A stretch of 64,000 nucleotides of DNA from CAZJLN01 sp964540765 (lineage in GTDB: Bacteria > Chloroflexota > Anaerolineae > Anaerolineales > Anaerolineaceae). The translations under genes were made by a program, and so were the position numbers. The stretch is taken from contig CAZINW010000003.1 in the NCBI GenBank assembly GCA_964540765.1, forward strand, positions 32,455 to 96,454, given 5' to 3'. The notes under the pieces were generated by a model, which saw only the letters and a list, made by a program, of their open reading frames with translations, did no database searches and was not told the origin of the DNA. Within the stretch, counting starts at the first letter, position 1; every line of letters begins with the position of its first letter. Below are positions 42,332 to 51,137 of this stretch, one piece after another.

Positions 42332-43734
42332 CTCTCAATCACAGGCAGGCTGGCAGCCGCGATCGCCTGCCCCACGCGCCTGGTTTTCTCATCGGGCAAA
42401 TGCAAGCTGATCTTTTCTTCAAGCTCGGGGAATTGCTCATACAGAACTTTCGACGCCTGCCCCAGCAGGATCTGACCGCCACTTAAGGAGGTGACCCTGC
42501 CCAGGAGGAGCACATGCTTGAAGTCGTAAAAATCGGCATAATGCGCCAGGGCATATCCCAGGTAAACGCCAATGGTCTGCCAGATTTGTTGCGCGCCTGG
42601 ATGCCCCTGCTCCAATAAGCCCTGGATGTATTCCAGCCTGCCGGCAGGGCTCAATTTATCCGGGAGGGGGATGCCCACCACCTTTGCCAGCCGGAAGACC
42701 GCCTGCTGCGAGAGGTAGTTCGCCCCCACGCCAAGGTCGCCCGACCATTCGTCAGGGGGTGCGTCAGAGCGCACGTCGATGGGCGCAAAGGCGAGTTCAT
42801 CCAGGTAGTCGGTGAGGTTGCCCTGCGGGTTGATGTAGCCCACCGCCTCGCATGAACCCAGCGCCAGCCCCAGCACGCCTGTGTCCTCGAGCGACATGGC
42901 ACCAGCCAGTGCTGAGACCTCGCCATCGTTGATCACCACCAGGGGCACGCTGAACTCCGCTGTCAGTTCATCAAAGAGCGTATGCACATGGGTGTATTCG
43001 CTTTCGGGAACGCTGCGGAAGAGCGAGGCAATACGCGCCTGGTTGTTGATATACACGCCGGCAGCACTGCCGCCGATCGCATCCACCTTTGGCAAATGTG
43101 CCGAAGCCAATTTGAGCGCCTCACGGATGAAAGCTTTGTGATAGCCGGGGTCGGATTGCTCGCACGGGTGCCACTCCAGCTCAGTGCTGAAGACGACCTT
43201 ACCATCCATCACAGCGGAGACCTTGACGTCCGAGGCACCCAGGTCAAAGCCGATGCGGCAGCCATCCAAGTGGTGCCCAAGCAGCTTGCCGGACTGGGTG
43301 GGGGACGGGACTTCATCCAGCCCACAGGAGATTACTTCGAAGGGTGTGTTGTAAACGCGCGTCATGAAATTGTAGTCAAACTTGCGCGCTCCCTCCGGGC
43401 TGTACACCGCACGGATAAAGGCTGCCAGTGCAGGTGATCCGCCGATAACTAATTTTTCAGCGCCGTGTGCCCAGAGCAGGAACTTGACCAGGCGTTCGAG
43501 GTGGCGCTTCAAGCGTTCCCGCCACAGAGGCGTGGCAGTACACGCAAGCGTCTCAAAGCGGGAAATAGACCCTTGAGGACGCGGCATTGCCAGGAGCAAG
43601 GGAATGGCTTCACCACTGGCTTTGATGTCGTCAAGGTAGGCGTGTGCTGCCAGAACCGCGGGCTGGAAGGGCTCAAGCACGGGGTAGGGGATGGCTGGTT
43701 GGGTGTTGTTGGGATTGTATGTGAATGGTTTCAT
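42328..43734 (-). CDS. ROK-like actin-fold sugar kinase homologue
   Basis: A 468-residue protein with an unusual N-terminal region of about 160 residues before the ATP-binding ASKHA core, which starts FDLGASDVKVSAVMDGK. Later landmarks are NDGEVSALAGAM (ROK catalytic-Asp region) and GLALGSCEAVGYI. ROK members phosphorylate sugars or act as repressors. Here no DNA-binding helix is evident in the N-terminal part. It is coupled to the PIG-L deacetylase gene, which suggests amino-sugar metabolism, but the substrate is unproven. The ROK zinc-binding cysteines are not clear. Confidence 0.72.
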   Translation of the reverse strand: MKPFTYNPNNTQPAIPYPVLEPFQPAVLAAHAYLDDIKASGEAIPLLLAMPRPQGSISRFETLACTATPLWRERLKRHLERLVKFLLWAHGAEKLVIGGSPALAAFIRAVYSPEGARKFDYNFMTRVYNTPFEVISCGLDEVPSPTQSGKLLGHHLDGCRIGFDLGASDVKVSAVMDGKVVFSTELEWHPCEQSDPGYHKAFIREALKLASAHLPKVDAIGGSAAGVYINNQARIASLFRSVPESEYTHVHTLFDELTAEFSVPLVVINDGEVSALAGAMSLEDTGVLGLALGSCEAVGYINPQGNLTDYLDELAFAPIDVRSDAPPDEWSGDLGVGANYLSQQAVFRLAKVVGIPLPDKLSPAGRLEYIQGLLEQGHPGAQQIWQTIGVYLGYALAHYADFYDFKHVLLLGRVTSLSGGQILLGQASKVLYEQFPELEEKISLHLPDEKTRRVGQAIAAASLPVIER

Positions 43735-43958
43735 AGGTTGGTTACCGGGTAATCAGATTGATAGGACCAAATATTTTCTTGATCAGATTCTATCAGGTTT
43801 TTTATGCAGGAGAGATTCGCCATGTGAAAAATATATGCTCAACACATATATAGCATAAGGATTACTGCAAATACATATGGTATACCATAAGAATTTATAT
43901 AAATTTCTATGATTAGGAGTAGATTACATTATCGCTGCCAGGTCACATCTGCTTTTTA
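43735..43958. other. AT-rich gap with a 14-bp palindrome
   Basis: No gene is seen. TATGGTATACCATA at 43876-43889 is perfectly self-complementary. The gap lies upstream of the ROK-like operon start and downstream of the AAA relic. Confidence 0.55.
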
Positions 43959-45100
43959 TCAAGGGCTGACGACGAAACTTTCAAAATTATCACGGTTGAC
44001 GACCATCAGACTGGATCCCGGATAGGCGTCAAGGAAGGTGGTCTTCGTCGCCTGGCGGATACTTGTTTTTTGAATGTCAAATTCATATCCGGATATTTTG
44101 CCTGCGCTTTCCTCAATGTAATCGATCTCTTTCTGATCATAGGTACGCCAGAAATATGTGTTCACAGATTTGTTCGCCAGTTGATTTGCCTTGCGTCGCT
44201 CAATATACAGGTAGTTTTCCCAAAGCTGACCGGCATCATCACGCAACGAAAGGAGGTTGAAGTTTTGGATCAATGCGTTCCGCACGCCATTGTCATAAAA
44301 ATAGTAACGCGCATTTTTACTGATCTCCTTGCGAAGATTGCGCGAAAACCCTTCCACCCTGAAAATGACAAAGACTTTTTCAAGCAGGTCGAGGTAACGC
44401 TGCACCGTCGGGAAGCTGATGGAAAGATTTGAAGACAGCTCTGCAATGGAAACCTCCACTCCAATCTGGAAAGCAAGCAGGCGCAGCAAGTTGACGAGTT
44501 TAATGGAGCGCCTGATATCTTCCAATTCCAGCAGATCCTTGTAGAGATATGAGCTGACCAGTTCATTGAGCAATCTTTCACGCAGGGGCATGTCCATTGT
44601 GGTAACCATTGAGGGGTACGAGCCCCAAACCAACCATCGTTCCAACTGGCTGCGGGTTTCCAGGCTGCCATATGCCCCTCGCAGTTCTGTATAACTTAAT
44701 GGATAAAGGGTGAAGATTATCTTGGACCCGTCAGGGGTTCACTGATCTTGTTTGCGAGATCAAAGGAGGCAGAACCAGTTGCCAAGATCTTTAGGCCAGG
44801 GAAATTATCAACCAGGATCTTCAGATTGATCCCGATATTGGGCACTCTTTGAGCCTCATCAATGACAAGCAATTCAGCGTCACCCGACACCTCTTGCAAC
44901 TGGGCACGATCCTGGCTTGCTAGAGCATCCCGGTAGATCAACTCATCTGCATTAATGTACTTGCTCTTCAAGGGCAGTGAAGAAATCAGCTCCCTGGCGA
45001 GCGTGGTCTTGCCAACCTGGCGTGGGCCGTATAAGACAAGCACCTTTCCTGGTAGAAGGCTTTCTTGCAGTTGATTGAGAATTAATCGTGGTATTATCAT
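43959..45100 (-). pseudogene. Frameshifted AAA-ATPase with DUF4143 domain
   Basis: Two parts of one gene in different frames. 45100-44717 encodes the N-terminal AAA domain: Walker A YGPRQVGKTT, Walker B LLVIDEAQRVP and the TGSAS sensor. The reading frame ends at LTGPR. In another frame the sequence continues KIIFTLYPLSYTELRGAYG and then the DUF4143 domain to 43959, with VSIAELSSNL and KEIDYIEE. A one-base shift near 44725-44735 (ACGGGTCCAAG on the coding strand) explains the break. The length is normal for this family (about 380 residues), which is common in genomes and of unknown function. It may be inactive or rescued by frameshifting. Confidence 0.82.
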
Positions 45101-45169
45101 AAATTCATCATACTATAACTTAAGAATTTATAATTAATATAATTAGCAGTCAAGGGATAGGCTGGGAGA

Positions 45170-45247
45170 AGGGCAGAAATTGATCAGCCTGATCAATGGG
45201 AATGAGACAAAATCCATTCAGGCATACCCGCAACCCAATGCAAACAA
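45170..45247 (+). repeat. 77-bp dispersed intergenic repeat, copy B
   Basis: Aligns with the reverse complement of 36983-37059. It includes the palindrome ATTGATCAGCCTGATCAAT and ends in GCAACCCAATGCAA. GC-rich sequence follows, up to the micro-palindrome at 45351. Confidence 0.85.
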
Positions 45248-45350
45248 TGTAGTGAGTAGGGTGCGATCCTCATTCGCTCGCTCCGCTCCGCTCTGCGTGC
45301 CTCCGGCGATGCGTACCCTCCAGGCAGCGCGTCCCAGCGCATAGCGTGTG

Positions 45351-45371
45351 TGCCCCATGCGGGGCACTTTG
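45351..45371. repeat. Micro-palindrome, copy 3
   Basis: Core TGCCCCATGCGGGGCA (45351-45366) then CTTTG. The left side (GTGTG) does not repeat the right flank, unlike the other three copies. It lies beside the HAD gene's 3' end. Confidence 0.75.
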
Positions 45372-45388
45372 ACTATCAGGCAATCCAA

Positions 45389-46033
45389 CTATTTGAATAC
45401 CTTGCCAATCTCCGCCAAAATCTGGATACTGGGGATGCCGTCCACAGGCTCATCCCCCACCAGCACCACCGCTATACCCAGCTCTCTGGCAGCCATCAGA
45501 TTCTCCACGCGGTCATCGACCATAAGGATGCGCTGCGGGTCGCCCTCCGCGGTGATGCGCATGGCGACCTGGTATGCCTCCGGGTTGGGCTTGCACCAGG
45601 GGGCGATGTCCATGATGTCAATGATGCCCTTGAAACAACCCGACAGACCCATCAGCTTGAGAATGCGCTCGGCGTGCTGGTGGCTGGCGTTGGTGAAAAT
45701 GTACTTGTCCTGCGGGTACACACTGAGGGCAGCCTTGAGGGCTGCGTCCGGCTTCAAGTACTGCTCCAGAGGTACATCATGCACGTATTCCAGAAAGTCA
45801 TCCGCTTTGACGGTGAACTCCTGCTGCAAACCACGCATGGTGGTGCCGTAGTTGTTGAAGAGCCGTTCACGCAGTTCGGAGACCTCCTGCGGGTCAAAGC
45901 CCATCCTTTCAGACAGGTAGTGGTCCATGCGCTCGCGCAAGACAGGCCAGAGCCCGCTCGAGGCAGGGTAAACAGTCTCATCCAGGTCGATGAGCATGGT
46001 GGTGATGGTGTTTTGTGTTGTGATGATGGGCAA
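45389..46033 (-). CDS. HAD-family phosphatase (pyrimidine 5'-nucleotidase-like)
   Basis: A 214-residue HAD hydrolase. Motif I is LIDLDETVYPASSG, motif II IFTNASHQHA, motif III the lysine of WCKPNPEAY and motif IV MVDDRVENLMAA. The DxDxT/V loop followed by YP resembles the SDT1/pyrimidine-nucleotidase group, which dephosphorylates nucleotides. An ATG 12 codons into the frame (MLIDLDETV) may be the real start. Substrate call is tentative. Confidence 0.85.
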   Translation of the reverse strand: MPIITTQNTITTMLIDLDETVYPASSGLWPVLRERMDHYLSERMGFDPQEVSELRERLFNNYGTTMRGLQQEFTVKADDFLEYVHDVPLEQYLKPDAALKAALSVYPQDKYIFTNASHQHAERILKLMGLSGCFKGIIDIMDIAPWCKPNPEAYQVAMRITAEGDPQRILMVDDRVENLMAARELGIAVVLVGDEPVDGIPSIQILAEIGKVFK

Positions 46034-46123
46034 GAGGTTATCCTTTGATCCGTTTTTTCGTCAGCGCATGCATTCCTGCCGGTGGTACTTATTGTTCTTG
46101 ATCAATGTCGTCAGGTGCGGCTG

Positions 46124-46714
46124 TCATTCGGGGCGTTCCACCCAGCGCTGCAAGCCCTCCGGGGGCTGGTAGCACTCCATCATTCGCAGCAATACCTCAG
46201 GGGTGGCAGCCGTACAGATGAGCGCACGGTGCTCTGGGTAGATGAAACCCTCCTGGACCGCGTGCTCCACCATTGCCAGCAGGGGCGCGAAATACCCGTT
46301 GACGTTGAGCAGCCCGACGGGTTTGGTGTGCAGCCCGAGCTGCGCCCAGGTGAGGGTCTCGAAAAGCTCGTCAAAGGTACCGAAACCGCCCGGCAGGGCA
46401 ATAAAGGCATCCGCCAGCTCAATCATACGCGCCTTGCGGCTGTGGAGATCGGGGAAGGTCTCCATGTGCGTGAGAGCGGCGTGTGCCAGGGTGGGGGTGT
46501 TCAAGCTGTCATTGATGGCGCCGATGACCTCACCCCTGGCAGCCAGGGCGCCATCGGCGAGCGCGCCCATCAGGCCGGTCCTGCCGCCGCCAAAGACGAT
46601 GGCAATGCCTTGGTGTGCCAGGTACTCACCCAGGTGGCATGCGGCATCATAATAAAGCGGATGCAATCCATCCGCAGAGCCGGAATAAACGGTGATGGTG
46701 TGAAGTACAGTCAT
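46124..46714 (-). CDS. LOG-family (TIGR00730-like) protein
   Basis: A 196-residue Rossmann-like protein with the two signature motifs GGGRTGLMGALADGAL and PGGFGTFDELFE. Characterised members (LOG) split cytokinin riboside phosphates into free base and ribose phosphate; bacterial relatives can hydrolyse nucleoside monophosphates. It lies about 90 bases upstream of the HAD nucleotidase gene, so both may deal with nucleotides. Confidence 0.9.
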   Translation of the reverse strand: MTVLHTITVYSGSADGLHPLYYDAACHLGEYLAHQGIAIVFGGGRTGLMGALADGALAARGEVIGAINDSLNTPTLAHAALTHMETFPDLHSRKARMIELADAFIALPGGFGTFDELFETLTWAQLGLHTKPVGLLNVNGYFAPLLAMVEHAVQEGFIYPEHRALICTAATPEVLLRMMECYQPPEGLQRWVERPE

Positions 46715-46790
46715 TAGTCGCTAGTCAGATAGTCGTAATGTCAATATTTTTCGGTCTTCGGTCACCCGTCTTCCGTCGTCTTGATTTCGG
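46715..46790. repeat. Degenerate GTC-rich repeat, partial copy
   Basis: TAGTCAGATAGTCG and GTCAATATTTTTCGGTCTTCGG occur here. The same words appear (the second inverted, as CCGAAGAATATTGAC) in the larger element at 56251-56415. Confidence 0.6.
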
Positions 46791-47780
46791 CTATCTCCTC
46801 ATATTCTTCAATTCTTTGTACTTATTCTTCTCAGCCTGGCTGAGGTGTTTGGGCACCTGAACCTCGACGGTAACATAGAGATTGCCGTGCCCTTTCGGGT
46901 TCTTCAATAACGGCATGCCCAGGTCTTTCAAGCGGAAGATTTTGCCGCTGTCGGTGCCTTCAGGAATGGTGAGGCGCACACTCTTTTCCATAGTTGGGAC
47001 GTTCACCTCGCCGCCCAATACCGCGGTGAACAGATCCACTGGCAGTTTGATCTTGAGGTCATCCTTGTCACGCGTGAAAGTGGCATGTGGCAGCACCTGT
47101 ATCTTGAGATAGAGGTCGCCGGCAGCCACGTTGGCTGAGCTGGAGACGGCTTGTCCGCTGAGGCGGATCTTTGAGCCAGTGTTTACGCCCGGTGGAATGC
47201 GGGCTTCGATCTTGCGCCCGTCCTCAAATTGGAGGGTGCGCGTGGCGCCGTGATAGGCTTCCTCAAGGGTGATCTGCACTTCATGCTCAGCATTGGGCAT
47301 GCGCCTGGGGCGTGCCTGCGGCTGGCTTTGACGGCTGCTGCGGCTGGAACGGCCAGGGCTACTGGTGTAGCCTCGAGCGCCTGTGAAGCCGCCGCCGAAG
47401 AGGGTTTCAAAGAAATCCGAAAAACCGCCCAGTCCGCTGCCAAACATCTGATTCATCTCTTCCTGCGTCATGGTACGATAGGAGGCGCCGCCCTGACCCT
47501 GCTGGGTCCACTGTGACCAGTTGAAATCCTCGGGTCTGCCGCCGGTGCTGCGGTACTGCTGCCACTGCGAGCCAAACTGGTCATACTTCTGGCGCTTTTC
47601 CTTGTCAGAGAGCACCTGGTAAGCCTCATTGACCTCTTTGAATTTCTCTTCAGCAGACGGGTCATTCAGGTTGACGTCAGGGTGAAGTTTGCGTGCCAGC
47701 TTTCGGTAAGCTGATTTGATTTGATCCGGGCTGGCATTTTTCTCCACACCCAGTATCTTGTAGTAATCTTTATAATCCAT
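46791..47780 (-). CDS. DnaJ-type co-chaperone (CbpA-like, no zinc finger)
   Basis: A 329-residue J-protein. The J domain (residues 1-70) contains YRKLARKLHPDVNLND with the HPD motif. A Gly/Ser/Arg-rich linker (about 110-165) follows, then the C-terminal substrate-binding domains with RIPPGVNTGSKIRL and IPEGTDSGKIFRL. The CxxCxGxG zinc finger of DnaJ is absent, as in CbpA. It stimulates DnaK. It stands alone, without dnaK or grpE in the window. Confidence 0.93.
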   Translation of the reverse strand: MDYKDYYKILGVEKNASPDQIKSAYRKLARKLHPDVNLNDPSAEEKFKEVNEAYQVLSDKEKRQKYDQFGSQWQQYRSTGGRPEDFNWSQWTQQGQGGASYRTMTQEEMNQMFGSGLGGFSDFFETLFGGGFTGARGYTSSPGRSSRSSRQSQPQARPRRMPNAEHEVQITLEEAYHGATRTLQFEDGRKIEARIPPGVNTGSKIRLSGQAVSSSANVAAGDLYLKIQVLPHATFTRDKDDLKIKLPVDLFTAVLGGEVNVPTMEKSVRLTIPEGTDSGKIFRLKDLGMPLLKNPKGHGNLYVTVEVQVPKHLSQAEKNKYKELKNMRR

Positions 47781-47871
47781 TTCAAAACCTCAAATAATTG
47801 CCAAAACTCTTGACCCTATGATCATACTCTGCAAATATTGGAATTACATTAATCCTGAGCATGGTTTTAGA

Positions 47872-48615
47872 TCAGACAGCCGCAGAGTTGATCGCCGGAT
47901 CATACTCACCGCGGAATGAGGGCGGCATCAGTGTTGCAATTTGGGACATGATCACGCGGCTGCTATCTTTAATCTCTTCGCGGGATGGACGCTGGATACC
48001 TGCCGCGGACAACGGTCCGAAAGCCTTGCCAATATTCGTCCAGATGCGTAGGCGGCGTTTATGCTGCCTGATGGTGCCAAAAAGATCCCAGTGATTGTCG
48101 GAGTACGTGGCAATGGGGATGATCGGTACAGCCGAGCGCATCGCCAGGTAGGCAGCGCCAGGCAGTGCGCACCCAAGCGGGGGCTGATGCACATGTCCTT
48201 CAGGGAAGATCACCAGCACGCCCTTTTGTGCCAGCACAGCTTCGGCGGCACGCAGTGCTTCAAAATTGGGTGTACCCTGTTCGATCTTGAGCGTCGACCA
48301 GGCATTCGGGAAGAGGCGCATCAACATGGGAGCGTTGGGCATCTCGATATCGCCGATAAACTCAAGCGGGTAGGGAGTGGAGTGGATCGGGCCGATCGTG
48401 TCCAAAAAGTGGAAGTGATTGCCAACAATAATGAAGGGACCCTTCTCTGGCAGGTTTTCCTGACCGGAAATTTCAAATTTCGTCAGGATGCCACCAACAA
48501 TGGCAATGCTCATGCGCAGCAGACCACGAATAAAAAGCCGCCGCGGATAAGGATATTTTTTGACCCACTTGTTCAAATTATTATTTTCGCGCATCACATG
48601 TTCCTTACCAATCAT
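47872..48615 (-). CDS. Lysophospholipid acyltransferase family protein (PlsC-like)
   Basis: A 247-residue membrane-associated acyltransferase with a motif I of type N-H-x4-D (GNHFHFLDTIGP), followed by MLMRLFPNAW and the FPEGHVHQPP motif III. These proteins acylate lysophosphatidate or related lipids in membrane lipid synthesis. A short hydrophobic segment near residues 30-48 anchors it. It lies 45 bases downstream of the HAD gene on the same strand. Confidence 0.88.
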   Translation of the reverse strand: MIGKEHVMRENNNLNKWVKKYPYPRRLFIRGLLRMSIAIVGGILTKFEISGQENLPEKGPFIIVGNHFHFLDTIGPIHSTPYPLEFIGDIEMPNAPMLMRLFPNAWSTLKIEQGTPNFEALRAAEAVLAQKGVLVIFPEGHVHQPPLGCALPGAAYLAMRSAVPIIPIATYSDNHWDLFGTIRQHKRRLRIWTNIGKAFGPLSAAGIQRPSREEIKDSSRVIMSQIATLMPPSFRGEYDPAINSAAV

Positions 48616-48660
48616 CTAACAAAAAGCTCCAAGTGTTAATTTTACTCAAGAATCTGCTTT

Positions 48661-49365
48661 TCAATCGATTGACCCGACTCCGTCAAGCAGCAAGTCTTTC
48701 ACCATGGCTGTGTTTGGCAGGAGTGCATGTGTACCGGCCCGGCGCAACTCTTCCTCCGTGCCAAAGCCACACAAGACCGAGAGGGACTGCGCCCCCGCAG
48801 CCAGGGCAGCATGCACATCCATCAGCGTATCCCCAATCATCAGACAATTTTTAGCGCTGACCTTCAAGAATTCAGCCGCACAAAGGATCGGGTCAGGGAA
48901 GGGCTTGGTGTGTTTGCAGGTCTGGTTGGTCACCACCACCTGGAAAAACCGCTCAAGTTCAAAGTGCTCAAGGAAAACGCGCGTACTGAGTTCATCGCGG
49001 GCGCTCACAACCGCCATGGGGTAGTGCGCATACAGGTCCGCCAGCATCTCCCTGACGCCATCCACCAGCATAAAGAGGTCCGCTGGATGCCGGCGCTGCA
49101 ACTTGATGCGGTTAATGCGCACAAAGATGCGGGAGAGATGCGCATCAATGCCAAGGCTGTCAGACAGGGAATAGATAAATTTGCCAGGTGATTCAGCCGC
49201 CATCACCAGCCAGCGGGCAAAAGGTCTGGTGGTTTTATTATTGAAAGCCCATTGGATTGGCTTGAGGAACCTTTCAAGGCGGGAAATCATGTGGTCGTCA
49301 GTATCACTGAGGGTGCCGTCGACGTCAAATAACAGGGCATGCACCAGATTAGTTTGCAGGGTCAT
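48661..49365 (-). CDS. HAD-IA phosphatase (phosphoglycolate-phosphatase-like)
   Basis: A 234-residue HAD hydrolase. Motif I LLFDVDGTLSDTDD, motif II VVSARDE, motif III lysine in KHTKPFPDP and motif IV MIGDTLMDVHAA are all intact. The start overlaps the end of the anchored HExxH-protein gene by four bases. The cap region (residues about 20-100) is helical, as in Gph/PgmB-type enzymes. The exact substrate is not clear. Confidence 0.87.
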   Translation of the reverse strand: MTLQTNLVHALLFDVDGTLSDTDDHMISRLERFLKPIQWAFNNKTTRPFARWLVMAAESPGKFIYSLSDSLGIDAHLSRIFVRINRIKLQRRHPADLFMLVDGVREMLADLYAHYPMAVVSARDELSTRVFLEHFELERFFQVVVTNQTCKHTKPFPDPILCAAEFLKVSAKNCLMIGDTLMDVHAALAAGAQSLSVLCGFGTEEELRRAGTHALLPNTAMVKDLLLDGVGSID

Positions 49366-50738
49366 GGCAGGTTTGATTTGATCAGGCGGTAGGTGGCGTC
49401 GTCGGGCGCAATGATCCAGGTGACCTGGTCAGCCTCTTGGTAAATGGCAATGGAGGCGCCGTCAGCCTGCCAGACCTGGCTGCCCAGGTCATCCTCCGTC
49501 CCATTTCCCCAGCGCAGGGCGGCATACTGGAGCAGAGCCTGATAATATTCGTCCACATCCTTCATGGAATCCCAGGCGGAGCGCATCAGGAAGACATATT
49601 TGTCTGTCCCGGGGTTGTGATAGACCAGGTAGGTATCGCCGCCCCAGCCAGCAGATGCCTTCAATGCAGCCGCATCATCCAGGCGGGTGCTCTCTGCGTA
49701 GCCATGTGCAAGGATCAGGTAGGTGTACCATTCGCCCATCACATTGCGGTCCTGCTCCTCCCAGCCCTCGCCGAGAGTTTGAGTGAGGTCCGCCAGATCA
49801 ACGGAGACAGGCTTATCGTCCGGGTATTTTTCAGGGTGAAGGATTTGCTCGGTGGAGAGCGGCACGTTGAGATAAGCCGCGTCCACAGCCTCTTCACCGC
49901 CCTGATCAATGAGGTATTCCACGAAAGCCTGCCCTTTGACGTAGGCAAAGGTGAAATCCTCCTGCATGTAATGCGGGGCGGAATCATAGACCGGGCTTTG
50001 ATAGCTGTCGTAGAAAGCTATGATGTCGTCGTAATCCTGCTGTGTGGCATACCGCTGGAACCATTTCATCTCAGTGACCGTGGCGTCGCCTTCGATCAAT
50101 GACTGAATGGCGGCACAGCGCTCCGAGTCCTCATTGCAGGCTTCCTCAGTGTAACCCAGTGCGCCGTCAAAATCATAGGTCTGATCCTGCAGGACGTGCA
50201 CATATTCATGGGCATAGGTCATTTTTTCATCACCGGCGAATGCTTCCCCCTGGACCACATACATGGCTTGAGCCTCGTCGTCATAATAGCCGGCGATCTG
50301 CTCACTGTAAAGCTCCGTGTAAAAATGCAACAGGTCAAAATCCTCGGGAAGCAGACCGAGGATACTGAGAACGCGGGCGTCCTTGGCGGCATCTTCGGAG
50401 GTGTATTCGCTGAGAAAATCGTTGATCACATTTTCGCGCAGTTGCTCAGTGGAAAGCAGGGTGCGCGGCACGGCACTGACGGGTTCGAGCTTGCGCAGGG
50501 AGATCACCTGGGATTGGATCAGGTCCATCTGGGCGGCGACGTCGGGGGAAAGCCCGCTTTTGAATGTAAGGGTGGGCACGGGCGTCGGCAGTGTGACCGT
50601 GGCGGTTGGAACTACGGGGGTTTGGGGTTTGAGCATAAAAAATCCGGTACCGACGGCTGCCACCACCCCGATGCAGACGCATGCCACCAGCAGGATGATG
50701 CTGACGGTGATCAATATGTTGCGTGTATCTTTGTTCAT
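49362..50738 (-). CDS. Membrane-anchored protein with HExxH motif, unknown function
   Basis: A 458-residue protein. One N-terminal membrane helix (about residues 8-35) and a Pro/Thr linker precede a large extracytoplasmic domain. A zinc-metalloprotease-type HEYVH motif lies at residues 177-181 in MTYAHEYVHVLQDQTYD, with a possible downstream Glu ligand. No recognised family was certain. The frame of the motif (E-x-x-H in a helix, followed by Gln-rich text) makes a secreted metalloprotease plausible. It forms the head of the HAD-PlsC operon. Confidence 0.7.
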   Translation of the reverse strand: MNKDTRNILITVSIILLVACVCIGVVAAVGTGFFMLKPQTPVVPTATVTLPTPVPTLTFKSGLSPDVAAQMDLIQSQVISLRKLEPVSAVPRTLLSTEQLRENVINDFLSEYTSEDAAKDARVLSILGLLPEDFDLLHFYTELYSEQIAGYYDDEAQAMYVVQGEAFAGDEKMTYAHEYVHVLQDQTYDFDGALGYTEEACNEDSERCAAIQSLIEGDATVTEMKWFQRYATQQDYDDIIAFYDSYQSPVYDSAPHYMQEDFTFAYVKGQAFVEYLIDQGGEEAVDAAYLNVPLSTEQILHPEKYPDDKPVSVDLADLTQTLGEGWEEQDRNVMGEWYTYLILAHGYAESTRLDDAAALKASAGWGGDTYLVYHNPGTDKYVFLMRSAWDSMKDVDEYYQALLQYAALRWGNGTEDDLGSQVWQADGASIAIYQEADQVTWIIAPDDATYRLIKSNLP

Positions 50739-51137
50739 AGCTTATTTCCCTTGACCAGGTCAGCCTGATTGGGTTAGCCTGGGATTATTTTTGCATAAAG
50801 AAAAGTATACCAGATTGAAGGAGAGGAAGTGAAGATTTATCCAAACTTTGGAGCGAAGCGGAGTTGATAGATCCTTGTTTTCACTTAGGGCTTAAAATGT
50901 AAATATGACTCTTCCTTATTTACATGTTAGGAAAAAAGTGTAAATAAGGATTGGTGTTATTTACTCTTAAAACGGCAGCAATCTGCATGCGCTGGCAAGG
51001 AGGCTGCTGGCAATTTTTATCAAATTTAAAGCTTAAAAATCCATGAAAAATATGGACTCAGATCATTATTGTGATATGATTAAGTGATTTGATTGGTCTG
51101 ATTAGTGTGTGCAGAGGCATGCTCAGGAGTAGCAAAT
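50739..51137. other. Divergent control region with perfect inverted repeat
   Basis: A 399-base gap between the HExxH-protein start and sixA. CCTTATTTACA at 50914-50924 and TGTAAATAAGG at 50939-50949 form a perfect 11-bp inverted repeat with a 14-base loop; ATGTAAATATG lies just upstream. It may be a hairpin or an operator. A CAGGAG ribosome-binding site for sixA is at 51124-51129. Confidence 0.6.

Noticed and set aside
45251..45317. A possible RNA hairpin in GC-rich sequence with GGGTGCGATCC and GATGCGTACCC.
   Set aside because: The pairing is imperfect, and the surroundings are repeat debris between copy B of the 77-bp repeat and the micro-palindrome. It is not strong enough to list separately.
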